21,682 nucleotides of DNA from 0-14-0-20-45-22 sp041645495 (GTDB lineage Bacteria; Fidelibacterota; UBA2242): assembly GCA_041645495.1 (NCBI GenBank), contig JBAZPZ010000029.1, positions 1-21,682 on the forward strand. The letters run 5' to 3'. The notes under the pieces were generated by a model that was given only the letters and a program-made list of their open reading frames with translations, was not told where the DNA came from and did not search any database. Numbering within the stretch: position 1 is the stretch's first letter; each line of letters begins with the position of its first letter. This document shows positions 8,386 to 15,714 of the stretch, in pieces. The translations under genes and the position numbers were made by a program.

Positions 8386-8423
8386 TTTCAAACTCCGTCT
8401 ATACTGTTATTAATTTCATGGTT

Positions 8424-9428
8424 CTAAACCGATTCCACAATCGGAATTTTCATCCCACAGGAACATTTCCCATCACGGATTTCATTCCGAATAACAGAAA
8501 ATCCACGCCGTTCGATGAGAAGCGACTGACATCCGGGACAGTAGGTGTCGTTTTCAATCGTCGCGGCAACGTTTCCTTCGTAAACATAACGAACGCCGAC
8601 GTCCATGGCGATGTGGCGCGCCCGGTCGAGTGTCAATTTTGGCGTCGGTTGAAGACGATTCAACTTATAACCGGGATGAAATGCTGAAAAATGAAGCGGA
8701 ACGTCTTCGCCTAAGTTTTTCACGATCCAGTCCGACAGCCGTTCGATCTCGGCATCCGTATCGTTCAGTCCGGGAATGAGCAGGTTCGTCAGTTCGATGA
8801 AAGTACCTGATTTCTGAATATTCATGATCGCATCCAGCACCGGCTCGAGCCGCGCCTGACAATGGCTACGATAAAATTTGTCCGAAAAAGACTTCAGATC
8901 GATATTGGCGGCGTCGATCAGCGGATAGATTTCCTCGATCGCTTCTTTCCTAGTATATCCGTTAGTCACCATGATGGTTTTCAGTCCCGCTTTTCTCGCC
9001 AAAGACGATACGTCATAAACATATTCGCCAAAGATCGTCGGCTCGTTGTAGGTAAAGGCAATAGCCGAACAGTCGTGTCCCAAAGCGGATCGAACAGCCA
9101 TCTCCGGAGTCAGCGAAACGGTTTTCCTTTCGAGGAATGAAGCGCGCGAAATGTCCCAATTCTGACAAAAAATGCATCCCAGATTGCAGCCGACCGTTCC
9201 GATCGAAAAGACTGCGGCTCCCGGAAGAAAATGGTACAGCGGTTTCTTCTCGATCGGATCGACGTGAACCGTGATGGGTTTTCCATAAACGAGCGACTGG
9301 AGTTTACCATCGATATTTTTCCGAACGCCGCAAAAACCGGTTCGGTCTGCATCGATGATGCATTCCCTCGGACACAGAAGGCATTTGATCTTCCCGTCAC
9401 CGCACGATTGCCACCATTTCGCTTCCAT
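8424..9428 (-). CDS. amrS: AmmeMemoRadiSam-type radical SAM enzyme
   Basis: A 334-residue protein of the radical SAM superfamily, close to the AmmeMemoRadiSam enzyme and to pyruvate-formate-lyase-activating-like proteins. An N-terminal cysteine cluster (CLLCPREC, then FCGVR) precedes DPIEKKPLYHFLPG. The core motif GCNLGCIFCQNW supplies the CxxxCxxC cysteines of the [4Fe-4S] cluster that cleaves S-adenosylmethionine, and FTYNEPTIFGEYVYD follows. The C-terminus has paired cysteines (YCPGC and CSCG), probably a zinc ribbon. The reaction is not established for the family. Partner genes (AMMECR1-like and Memo-like) are absent from this window. The start is set at ATG 9428: an upstream in-frame start at 9521 falls inside the predicted promoter, and AAAGGA lies about nine bases before 9428. 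Confidence 0.9.
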   Translation of the reverse strand: MEAKWWQSCGDGKIKCLLCPRECIIDADRTGFCGVRKNIDGKLQSLVYGKPITVHVDPIEKKPLYHFLPGAAVFSIGTVGCNLGCIFCQNWDISRASFLERKTVSLTPEMAVRSALGHDCSAIAFTYNEPTIFGEYVYDVSSLARKAGLKTIMVTNGYTRKEAIEEIYPLIDAANIDLKSFSDKFYRSHCQARLEPVLDAIMNIQKSGTFIELTNLLIPGLNDTDAEIERLSDWIVKNLGEDVPLHFSAFHPGYKLNRLQPTPKLTLDRARHIAMDVGVRYVYEGNVAATIENDTYCPGCQSLLIERRGFSVIRNEIRDGKCSCGMKIPIVESV

Positions 9429-9480
9429 CCTTCGGGTTCCTTTCTGAATTCCTTCGTCGCCACCGACATTTTTCCCGAAT

Positions 9481-9509
9481 AAAGTAAACAATCGCCGGGT
9501 GTTTGTCAA
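9481..9509 (-). promoter_or_regulatory. Strong sigma-70-like promoter for the radical SAM gene
   Basis: On the minus strand, TTGACA (9504-9509) and TACTTT (9481-9486) are exactly 17 bases apart. This is the best -35/-10 pair in the window. It would give a leader of about 46 bases before ATG 9428 and rules out a translation start at 9521. Confidence 0.6.
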
Positions 9510-9576
9510 CAGGAGAACCAAAATTCAGTAGCTGATCATGAAAATTTCCAGAATGAATCGTCCATGGAAATTTCTG

Positions 9577-9605
9577 TTGGTCAAATGAAGACAGCCTGTT
9601 AAATT
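9577..9605 (+). promoter_or_regulatory. Candidate promoter for the 9614-9904 gene, predicting a near-leaderless mRNA
   Basis: TTGGTC (9577-9582) and TAAATT (9600-9605) are 17 bases apart. The -10 region extends to TAAATTTG, the Bacteroidota pattern TAnnTTTG. Only eight bases separate the -10 box from ATG 9614, so the transcript would start within a few bases of the start codon. Confidence 0.45.
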
Positions 9606-9613
9606 TGGGCGCA

Positions 9614-9904
9614 ATGGTTAAAGTTCAAGAAAAATCTAAGTCAACTTTCGTCGGAAAAAAATCAAAGCCAAAATCCTCTTTCGTCGAAAGTCTTTCTTTC
9701 ACCCGTAGGAATTACCTGATTTTCGGAATCGGACTGCTCGCCATCATTCTCGGTTACATTGTCATGGCGACCGGAAAGACCTACAGTTTCCAGTCGCTGA
9801 CTGTCGCGCCGATTATTTTGTTGATCGGCTACCTCGTTGTCATTCCGATTGCCATTCTCTATCGAAAGAAAGACCGCACCGAAAAATCCGATACTGCAAA
9901 GTAA
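9614..9904 (+). CDS. Small two-helix membrane protein, DUF3098-like
   Basis: A 96-residue protein with a basic N-terminus (residues 1-22, rich in K and S), then two membrane segments at about 34-52 (YLIFGIGLLAIILGYIV) and 63-82 (TVAPIILLIGYLVVIPIAIL), and a charged tail. The pattern of a glycine-rich first helix, a short polar loop and an 'APIILLIGY' second helix resembles DUF3098 proteins of the FCB lineage; function unknown. ATG 9614 is preferred over TTG 9605, which overlaps the -10 box of the proposed promoter. No convincing ribosome site is seen, in keeping with a nearly leaderless transcript. It is the only plus-strand protein gene in the middle of the window and ends before the terminator at 9969. 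Confidence 0.75.
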   Translation: MVKVQEKSKSTFVGKKSKPKSSFVESLSFTRRNYLIFGIGLLAIILGYIVMATGKTYSFQSLTVAPIILLIGYLVVIPIAILYRKKDRTEKSDTAK

Positions 9905-9968
9905 CGCTGGCATTCCGGACGTTTCGGGAATCGTCTTCGGGCGATTTCCGAAGAGTGGTTATTTATAA

Positions 9969-9993
9969 AAAAGCCCTCGCAAAGAGGGCTTTT
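9969..9993. terminator. Bidirectional intrinsic terminator
   Basis: A perfect ten-base-pair stem (AAAAGCCCTC / GAGGGCTTTT) with the five-base loop GCAAA. It has A on one side and T on the other, so it can stop transcription from both directions. It lies between the convergent 9614-9904 gene and the zinc-ribbon gene ending at 10018, and is the natural end of the long minus-strand unit. Confidence 0.92.
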
Positions 9994-10017
9994 AATTGGC
10001 AATAAAAAAGATCGAAA

Positions 10018-10326
10018 TCAGGATTTGGTTTCCAGAGCGGCAGTGGCTTTTGTTTCCGTTTTTCCGGCTTTTTTAGATTTCCCGGCCGCGGTCGGTTTCG
10101 ATCCGTTTCCGTTTCCGCCGGAAGAACTCGTGTCGCTGTGCCGTTTGCCGTAGTCGGTGATGTAAAATCCAGAACCTTTGAAAATTAATCCGACGCCTCC
10201 GCTAATCCGACGATGAACGGAGACTTTTCCACATTTCGGGCAGACGGTCAGCGGTTCGGATGACATGCTTTGAAAATTTTCAAACTCATATCCGCATTCA
10301 CTGCATACATATTCATAAGTAGGCAT
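10018..10326 (-). CDS. FmdB-family zinc ribbon protein
   Basis: A 102-residue protein whose first 70 residues match the FmdB putative regulatory family. It starts MPTYEYVCSECGYEFE, with zinc ligands C8, C11, C29 and C32, followed by VHRRISGG and GSGFYITDY. The last 35 residues are a low-complexity tail of S, G, N, K, T and A, typical of the family in length but variable in sequence. The function is not established. It follows pta after 12 bases and is the last gene before the terminator at 9969-9993. Confidence 0.92.
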   Translation of the reverse strand: MPTYEYVCSECGYEFENFQSMSSEPLTVCPKCGKVSVHRRISGGVGLIFKGSGFYITDYGKRHSDTSSSGGNGNGSKPTAAGKSKKAGKTETKATAALETKS

Positions 10327-10338
10327 AATTCAGACTTT

Positions 10339-11316
10339 CTAAGCAAGATTACAAAGAATTGCCGAAACGTTGACAATATCTTCCATACTGCAACATCTCG
10401 AAAGATCGTTCATCGGTTTCTTCAAGCCCTGAATGATCGGGCCGATCGCTTCACAACCGCCAATCCGTTGGGCCAGTTTATAACCGATGTTTCCCGAACC
10501 CAGATCGGGAAAAATAAGGACGTTCGCGTTACCTGCGATCGGACTTCCCGGCGCCTTTTGCTCGCAAACTTTCGGAACGATGGCGGCGTCGAGTTGCAAT
10601 TCGCCGTCGATCAGCAAGTCAGGGCGTTTTTTCTTGACGATTTCCGTCGCGCGGGAGACTTTTTCGGCAAATGGATGCTTGGCGCTGCCTTTGGTTGAAA
10701 AGGAGAGCATGGCCACGCGGGGTTCTTCCTTAACAACTTTCCGATGCGTTTCGGCGGTCGCGATGGCGATGTCGGCAAGTTGTTCAGCTGTCGGATCGGG
10801 CAAAACCGCGCAATCCGCAAAACTCCAGATACGATCTGCGTTCGGTGAAATGACCAGAATATCGCTGGAAACCGTTGGCGTTTCAGGTCTGGTGCCGATA
10901 ATATGAAGCGCCGCGCGCAAGACGTTTCCTGTCGTTGTTATCGCTCCGGAAACACAGCCATCGGCGAGATTCTTCTCGACCATCATCGCACCCCAAAACG
11001 TCGGATTGGTCATGATATTCTCCGCATCGCCGAGTGTCGTTCCTTTATGCTTTCGTTTTTCATAGTATGTCTCGACAAATTCGCGGTAGCGGTTGGACGT
11101 GGCCGGATCGACGATCTCGATATCTTTCAAGGAGACCTTAATCCGTTCGGCTAATTGGCTGATGCTATCCGGATTTCCAACCAGAATCGGCGTTGCGATT
11201 TTTTCCGATTTCAACATTGCGGCGGCGGCGAGGACACGTTCATCGGTCGATTCGGGAAGTACAATTCTTTTATGGGTTTGTCTGGCTTTTTCCCGGACAT
11301 TTTCGATTAATTTCAT
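10339..11316 (-). CDS. pta: Phosphate acetyltransferase
   Basis: This enzyme interconverts acetyl-CoA and acetyl phosphate, the step before acetate kinase in acetate overflow or assimilation. At 325 residues it is the short, single-domain form. Family features include RIVLPESTDERVLAAA near the start, FWGAMMVEKNLADGCVSGA, TTGNVLRAALHIIGTRP and a C-terminal GNIGYKLAQRIGG. The start has GAGAGG seven bases upstream, embedded in the last codons of coaD, and the genes are separated by three bases. No acetate kinase gene is present in the window. Being next to coaD gives a loose CoA theme. Confidence 0.95.
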   Translation of the reverse strand: MKLIENVREKARQTHKRIVLPESTDERVLAAAAMLKSEKIATPILVGNPDSISQLAERIKVSLKDIEIVDPATSNRYREFVETYYEKRKHKGTTLGDAENIMTNPTFWGAMMVEKNLADGCVSGAITTTGNVLRAALHIIGTRPETPTVSSDILVISPNADRIWSFADCAVLPDPTAEQLADIAIATAETHRKVVKEEPRVAMLSFSTKGSAKHPFAEKVSRATEIVKKKRPDLLIDGELQLDAAIVPKVCEQKAPGSPIAGNANVLIFPDLGSGNIGYKLAQRIGGCEAIGPIIQGLKKPMNDLSRCCSMEDIVNVSAILCNLA

Positions 11317-11319
11317 TCA

Positions 11320-11799
11320 TTAACCTCTCAGTTTCTTATACAATTCATTTTTAACATACTCCGGCACAAACCGGCTGACATCGCCGTTGAACCGTGCAAT
11401 TTCCCGAACAGTGCTGGAACTCAGATAAGTATAATCGACGCGCGGCGTCAGAAAAACCGTATCTACTGTTTCATTCAGCTGACGGTTCGTCAACGCCATC
11501 TGAAATTCATATTCAAAATCGGAGATAGCCCGGAGTCCGCGGATGATCACCGATGCGTTAACTTTACCGGCATAATCCACGACCAATCCGGTGAAATGAT
11601 CGATGCGGATATTAGTGAATTTCTCTGTCGTTCGCCGGATCATTTCTATCCGCTCGTCAACAGTGAACACCGGCTTTTTATCGACATTCTCAGCGATCGC
11701 GATATAAACGAGATCGAAAATTGCTGCCGCGCGTTCCAAAATATCCAGATGACCGTTGGTGATAGGATCGAATGTGCCCGGATAGACTGCTATCTTCAT
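11320..11799 (-). CDS. coaD: Phosphopantetheine adenylyltransferase
   Basis: This enzyme transfers AMP from ATP to 4'-phosphopantetheine, the penultimate step in CoA synthesis. The 159-residue length is standard. The nucleotidyltransferase signature is GTFDPITNGHLD at 8-19 (T/HxGH motif with H17). IIRGLRAISDFEYE and YLSSSTVREIA are the other conserved blocks. The ATG directly abuts the rsmD stop (TAAATG), with the ribosome site AGGG in the end of rsmD. The rsmD-coaD pair is a very common arrangement in bacteria. Confidence 0.97.
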   Translation of the reverse strand: MKIAVYPGTFDPITNGHLDILERAAAIFDLVYIAIAENVDKKPVFTVDERIEMIRRTTEKFTNIRIDHFTGLVVDYAGKVNASVIIRGLRAISDFEYEFQMALTNRQLNETVDTVFLTPRVDYTYLSSSTVREIARFNGDVSRFVPEYVKNELYKKLRG

Positions 11800-12324
11800 T
11801 TATACCCTGATAAAATTGAGACTAGTCTCGCCGATGATGCGCCGGGAGGTCAGTTTAGTTTGAATACTAGGCGGAATGACCAACTCTTTTTCCGCTTCCA
11901 AAACGATCGTCGTGCCTTCGGCAAGTCGGAGGAACGAGTCGAACAGTTCATCGAGTTTCGGGAACCGGTAAGGCGGATCGGCAAAGTAAATACCTGCGTG
12001 TTCGGGATTCTGCAAAAATCGGATCGCATCTATGTTAAAAATATCTATCTGGTCCTGAACCGAAAGTACGGCCGCATTCGACCGGATAATTTCGATAGAT
12101 TGTCTGTTATTTTCGATGAAAGTGCAGTGAGCGGCGCTGCGAGAGATCGCTTCAAATCCGAGATTTCCCGTACCGGCGAAGAGATCTACGACACGTTGTC
12201 CTTCGATATCTCCGAGGATGGAAAACATGGTTTCTTTTACTCTGTCCTGAGTTGGACGAATTGTCCGGTCTTTTCCGGTATTCAGATGTCGGCTTTTGAA
12301 AGAGCCAGCGATGATACGAATCAT
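11800..12324 (-). CDS. rsmD: 16S rRNA (guanine(966)-N(2))-methyltransferase
   Basis: A SAM-dependent methyltransferase that modifies G966 of 16S rRNA. The 174 residues include MIRIIAGSFKSR at the start, RPTQDRVKETMFSIL (23-37), the SAM-binding motif DLFAGTGNLGFEAISR (47-62), acidic E71 after strand two, and the catalytic DPPY at 116-119. Its start overlaps the stop of the PilN-like gene (ATGA), so a pilus-type gene and a ribosome-modification gene are translationally coupled. This is likely an accident of operon packing. Confidence 0.96.
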   Translation of the reverse strand: MIRIIAGSFKSRHLNTGKDRTIRPTQDRVKETMFSILGDIEGQRVVDLFAGTGNLGFEAISRSAAHCTFIENNRQSIEIIRSNAAVLSVQDQIDIFNIDAIRFLQNPEHAGIYFADPPYRFPKLDELFDSFLRLAEGTTIVLEAEKELVIPPSIQTKLTSRRIIGETSLNFIRV

Positions 12325-13442
12325 AACGCCTGCGGCGGGAAGATCTGGACTCCGACAATCATATTCAGAGAATTGCTCTGCAATGAGTCGGACGCTGATT
12401 GGTGAATAGATATATCTTCTATCCCGTAATTGACATAAACCTTCGATAATTCATCAAAAAATGTGACGATCGTGGCATACGTTCCACCGCCGTTAATTTG
12501 CGCCATCCGGACATCCGGCGAAGGAGCGCTAAATATTTTCATCGGTAAAAGGTTCACCATCGACCTCTTTCCGGCAACGAAAACAACCTGCGAAATTTTC
12601 ATATCGTCGATAAAGCGGTAACATTTCCCATCCCGCGCCGTCTCTTCCCGGAATTTAAGAATCGCAGTCAGCCGTACCGGATGTGTTCCCGTTGAGGGGT
12701 CCGGTTCGGCGCGAAAAACTTCCGTCGAGGCGTATCTGGAATCTCCCTCCAAAGCGCTCTTCAGCACGTCGCATTCTTGTTGTGTCCGGATATTTATGAT
12801 AAAAGTGACGGAATTTTCCTTCGCGCGTAGGTATTGAAGGATGGAATTTTGCGGCATATTTTCCAGAACTTTCTGTGTAAATTCGAGCCGGTTTTTGCCC
12901 GCAATGATCATTTGAATATGTTCCGGTGCGATTTCATCTTTCTCAGAAGGTTGAGCGAATGGAAGCACCGTCAGGATCGATTCGGCAACTTCCTGGGCTT
13001 TCCCTGCCAGTTCGGTTTTCTCGGCACGACCGAACTTCTCTTTAAAAAACGACGTTATTTTCCCGAAGTCCACCTGTTTGTAATATCCACTCCGATAGCC
13101 CCAAAATCCGGCCGCGATGATTCCGACCAAGACCAGATAGCCAATATATCTAAAAACCGTCCGTCTGATGCGGTGGGATTTCATGGGTTTGATTTCCGGC
13201 TTTTTTTTCGGGGGAACCGACGTGTGGCGCGGAACGAATTCTTCCTTTTCGGCCTGCTCGATCAGATCGAGGTTTTTTTCGGCTTTGGCAAAAACGCCTT
13301 CGTCGAGTTTTACCGACGGCTGGACATTCGCGGATAAACCAACAGGTTTGTCCTGCGGCGAAAATTCTTCCACTTCCGGCATCTGGAGTAAAATTTCATT
13401 TTTTTGATAACCGGGACTAGTGGCCAGATTTAACCGAATCAT
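12321..13442 (-). CDS. PilN-like pilus/secretion platform protein with a long cytoplasmic linker
   Basis: A 373-residue single-span protein. The N-terminus MIRLNLATSPGYQKN matches the INL-type peptide by which PilN binds PilM. About 75 charged, proline-containing residues (20-95) follow, then one membrane segment at about 96-115 (FRYIGYLVLVGIIAAGFWGY) and a periplasmic domain of about 255 residues. That domain contains two stretches resembling the alpha/beta folds of PilN and PilO (about 205-270 and 285-370). The linker is far longer than in ordinary PilN. ATG 13442 is chosen over an in-frame ATG at 13499: it has GGGAGG five bases upstream, overlaps the previous stop (ATGA) and begins with the family motif. 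It lies directly after a PilM-like gene. PilN-like is well supported; the machine it serves is not known. Confidence 0.72.
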   Translation of the reverse strand: MIRLNLATSPGYQKNEILLQMPEVEEFSPQDKPVGLSANVQPSVKLDEGVFAKAEKNLDLIEQAEKEEFVPRHTSVPPKKKPEIKPMKSHRIRRTVFRYIGYLVLVGIIAAGFWGYRSGYYKQVDFGKITSFFKEKFGRAEKTELAGKAQEVAESILTVLPFAQPSEKDEIAPEHIQMIIAGKNRLEFTQKVLENMPQNSILQYLRAKENSVTFIINIRTQQECDVLKSALEGDSRYASTEVFRAEPDPSTGTHPVRLTAILKFREETARDGKCYRFIDDMKISQVVFVAGKRSMVNLLPMKIFSAPSPDVRMAQINGGGTYATIVTFFDELSKVYVNYGIEDISIHQSASDSLQSNSLNMIVGVQIFPPQAL

Positions 13443-14392
13443 GACCGCCTCCCAGACATGCGACGCTGAATAAGTCCCATCACGTCGGAAAATTGGCACA
13501 TGGCGCCGACGCCTTCGCCGTCGTTTTTATATTGTTCGACCGGTTTCATATTTTTGAACGGATCGACTACCGACAGATTGGCGACTTCGTAAGTTTCCAG
13601 CATGTTGAAAAAATCCGAATCCACATCGTTGGAGTAAAAATATAACTGGTTTAGCGAACTCAGCGATTCGATGGCGTATGACCTCAGCGAACTCAACTCA
13701 GAAATGACGGTTTCGAGGTGAGCGTCCGCTTTGGCCGTACTCAGAATCGTATATTCCGAATCGCCCAAAAATTGGAATTCCACATAATTGCGAAACTCGC
13801 CGGAATCGACGATCAACAAACTGTGGCGGTCTTCGTTGACCAACCAGATGCCCCATTTGTCTTTGGCTTTTGGCTGAACGATTTGTTCGATCGCGTTTGC
13901 GGCGCTGAAAATATTGATATCCAACAGATCGATATTGAATCCGGCGGGCTGAGCGGCGCTGAACAGGATTTTTCCTACTTCCTTGAAGTAGGAAACCGAC
14001 AAGTACCGCTTGAGGTTTTGTTCGGTCGTGGCAAGCGGATAATGCTGGGTAAATTTCTTGTCGGCGATACTACCGAGACGTGTGCGCGAAGCCCAGTTTA
14101 GGGCATTTTCAATATCATCGTCATTCAGGTTCGCATCCAGATCATTGACCGATATATCGAAGAAAGCGGAAGGAATCGAAACGGAAAGATGCTTTTCCGG
14201 AACGGGCAGGTCTGCCCGAATCTGCGTTAGAACAGATTCGATCGATTGCACTGCGTTCGGATTGTCTATCAGCGTCTCGTTGAATGGGACGGACAATGGC
14301 CTTTTTCCGATGACTTCGACCGTAAAAGCGTTCCCCTGCTTGATCAACTGACCATACCGTACCGAATTTTCGGAGAAACTGACGCAGAGCAT
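13439..14392 (-). CDS. PilM-like actin-fold protein, nucleotide-binding motifs degenerate
   Basis: A soluble 317-residue protein with no signal or membrane segment. Its domain pattern and position upstream of a PilN-like gene fit the actin-fold cytoplasmic subunit PilM (or the cytoplasmic part of GspL) of type IV pilus and type II secretion platforms. The C-terminal SVVDPFKNM (274-282) is typical of PilM. The phosphate-1 region at the start reads VSFSENSVRYG, where PilM normally has DIGSSSVK. The second loop near 184-189 reads LVNEDR, where a D-x-G is expected. ATP binding may therefore be lost. It starts 28 bases after the preceding gene and its stop overlaps the next start. Alternative: a diverged relative with another role in the same fold. 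Confidence 0.7.
   Translation of the reverse strand: MLCVSFSENSVRYGQLIKQGNAFTVEVIGKRPLSVPFNETLIDNPNAVQSIESVLTQIRADLPVPEKHLSVSIPSAFFDISVNDLDANLNDDDIENALNWASRTRLGSIADKKFTQHYPLATTEQNLKRYLSVSYFKEVGKILFSAAQPAGFNIDLLDINIFSAANAIEQIVQPKAKDKWGIWLVNEDRHSLLIVDSGEFRNYVEFQFLGDSEYTILSTAKADAHLETVISELSSLRSYAIESLSSLNQLYFYSNDVDSDFFNMLETYEVANLSVVDPFKNMKPVEQYKNDGEGVGAMCQFSDVMGLIQRRMSGRRS
13448..13453 (-). promoter_or_regulatory. Ribosome binding site deciding the PilN-like start
   Basis: GGGAGG on the minus strand, five bases before ATG 13442 and inside the last codons of the PilM-like gene. It supports coupled translation of the pair. Confidence 0.8.
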
Positions 14393-14420
14393 TAACTTTT
14401 CTTTCTACTCGAAAAGATCG

Positions 14421-15206
14421 TTAGTCTTTCCAACTTTTTTCGTCGTTTTCGATATAACCTGCTGAGGTATCCTTGAAAGCGAAGAATAAATATCGCTTTT
14501 CTTTAAAGACACCTTTCAACGGATCCTGAATTTTGACCTTGCTGGTATCGCTGGTAATCTGATACAGTTCATTAATTAACGGACTGTACGCAAAGGTTGT
14601 GTCTAAATAGAACGGACGATAATAACGGTTAATCTGGACGCGCGTGCTGGTCTCGGAATCCAAAGCTTTCCGAAAACTCGAATCGGCTTTCTGCAACTCC
14701 CGGTATCTGTCGGCGAGAACATAAACCGTGTCATTGGTCAACATCTCTTCGTTCCATTTGAGGACGCGATAAGTCGTATCGTAAATTGTGTCTTTTTTCT
14801 GATAGCCTAGTGCAAACGTCGTATCAAAAGTCAGGAAGAAATTTTTCGGAACCATCAGCGTGAATTTGCCTTCCGGCAGTTTGACAACCTGCTCACCGAA
14901 ATAATTACTATCGGCGCGCGTACTGTCGCGGACGGCTGTGATGACCTTCATCGCTAACAACGGATCGTTTTGATAGACTCCCACCATCTGTTTATAAAAT
15001 TTTTCGACCTCATTCATAACAACCATTCGTTTTCTGGACACGGCACGGACGGCGTCTTCCTCTTTCCAAATCGAGTTCGGAAGATAGATGACAAGAATGA
15101 CACAAAAAGCAAAAATAACGGCGACGATATTTAGAACCTTTACAAGAGTTGGCCTGTACTCCGGAACCTCCTCGACGGTTTTTCCGATAACTCTTACTTC
15201 ACTCAA
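14421..15206 (-). CDS. Single-span membrane protein of unknown function in the pilus-type cluster
   Basis: A protein of about 261 residues with a short cytoplasmic start (about 22 residues), one membrane segment at about 23-42 (KVLNIVAVIFAFCVILVIYL) and a roughly 220-residue periplasmic part. That part is rich in aromatic and acidic residues, with IWKEEDAVRAVSRKRM just after the membrane and repeated DTT-type patches (TFDTTFALGY, TIYDTTYR, YLDTTFAYSP). The start codon is TTG: at 15206 it has AAGGAG nine bases upstream, while the TTG at 15212 is only three bases from that site, and no ATG occurs before the membrane segment. It overlaps the ComEA-like gene by eight bases and precedes the PilM-like gene. 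The family is not recognised; position suggests a platform or pilus-assembly partner. Confidence 0.78.
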   Translation of the reverse strand: MSEVRVIGKTVEEVPEYRPTLVKVLNIVAVIFAFCVILVIYLPNSIWKEEDAVRAVSRKRMVVMNEVEKFYKQMVGVYQNDPLLAMKVITAVRDSTRADSNYFGEQVVKLPEGKFTLMVPKNFFLTFDTTFALGYQKKDTIYDTTYRVLKWNEEMLTNDTVYVLADRYRELQKADSSFRKALDSETSTRVQINRYYRPFYLDTTFAYSPLINELYQITSDTSKVKIQDPLKGVFKEKRYLFFAFKDTSAGYIENDEKSWKD

Positions 15207-15660
15207 TTGCAACCTCTCCTTTTATTCTGTCCAAAGTTTTTTGACTGATACCTTTTACTTTTTTCAAATCATCCACGGTACTGAATTTTCCATTTCGTTT
15301 CCGATAATTGATGATGCTGTCGGCAAGAACCGAACCGATTCTGGGAAGCGACATCAATTCTTCTTTTGATGCAGTATTCAATTTGACGGGGCGAGTTACC
15401 ATTGCCGGTTTTTTACCGGTCGATTTCTTCGTTGATTTCTTGGGTGATTTCGGTGTTTTGTCCGAATCGCTTACCGTATAAAGAGAATCGACACGTTCCG
15501 ACATTTCCCGAAACTGACGCGCTTCGCTCGTCTGACGTTTCATCATCGTATCATCGGATCGTCTCGTCTTTGATTTGTAGAAGTGAATCACAGTACCTAT
15601 GAGAAAAAACACAACTAAAAACTGAATTACCAATCGTTCTTGGCGCGTCAAATTTAGCAT
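15199..15660 (-). CDS. ComEA-like membrane-anchored helix-hairpin-helix protein
   Basis: The 153-residue protein has one membrane segment at about 10-27 (LVIQFLVVFFLIGTVIHF), a basic, serine- and lysine-rich linker (30-90) and a double helix-hairpin-helix domain (92-152). The domain reads LNTASKEELMSLPRIGSVLADSIINYR, then KVKGISQKTLDRIKG, both with the PxIG/KGIS glycine turns that bind the DNA backbone. This is the ComEA layout of competent bacteria: an anchored receptor that captures incoming DNA. It starts 54 bases after dnaJ and overlaps the next gene. The ribosome site is weak. Its place beside PilM- and PilN-like genes favours a role in DNA uptake, although HhH proteins of this form also occur with no demonstrated uptake. 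Confidence 0.85.
   Translation of the reverse strand: MLNLTRQERLVIQFLVVFFLIGTVIHFYKSKTRRSDDTMMKRQTSEARQFREMSERVDSLYTVSDSDKTPKSPKKSTKKSTGKKPAMVTRPVKLNTASKEELMSLPRIGSVLADSIINYRKRNGKFSTVDDLKKVKGISQKTLDRIKGEVAIE
15216..15221 (-). promoter_or_regulatory. Ribosome binding site deciding a TTG start
   Basis: AAGGAG on the minus strand, nine bases before TTG 15206 and three before TTG 15212. It favours 15206 as the start of the single-span protein. Confidence 0.6.
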
Positions 15661-15714
15661 TTTTATCTTAAAATGAAAAAACTATAAATAAAAAAATTTC
15701 CCATCATTCATATA

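Noticed and set aside
11596..12405. A long plus-strand open frame (269 codons)
   Set aside because: It lies opposite coaD, rsmD and the end of the PilN-like gene, has no recognisable domains, and is cysteine- and arginine-rich in the way of antisense frames.
15661..15714. A possible terminator between dnaJ and the ComEA-like gene
   Set aside because: The stretch is A/T-rich with a T run, but no convincing stem precedes it, so read-through is assumed.
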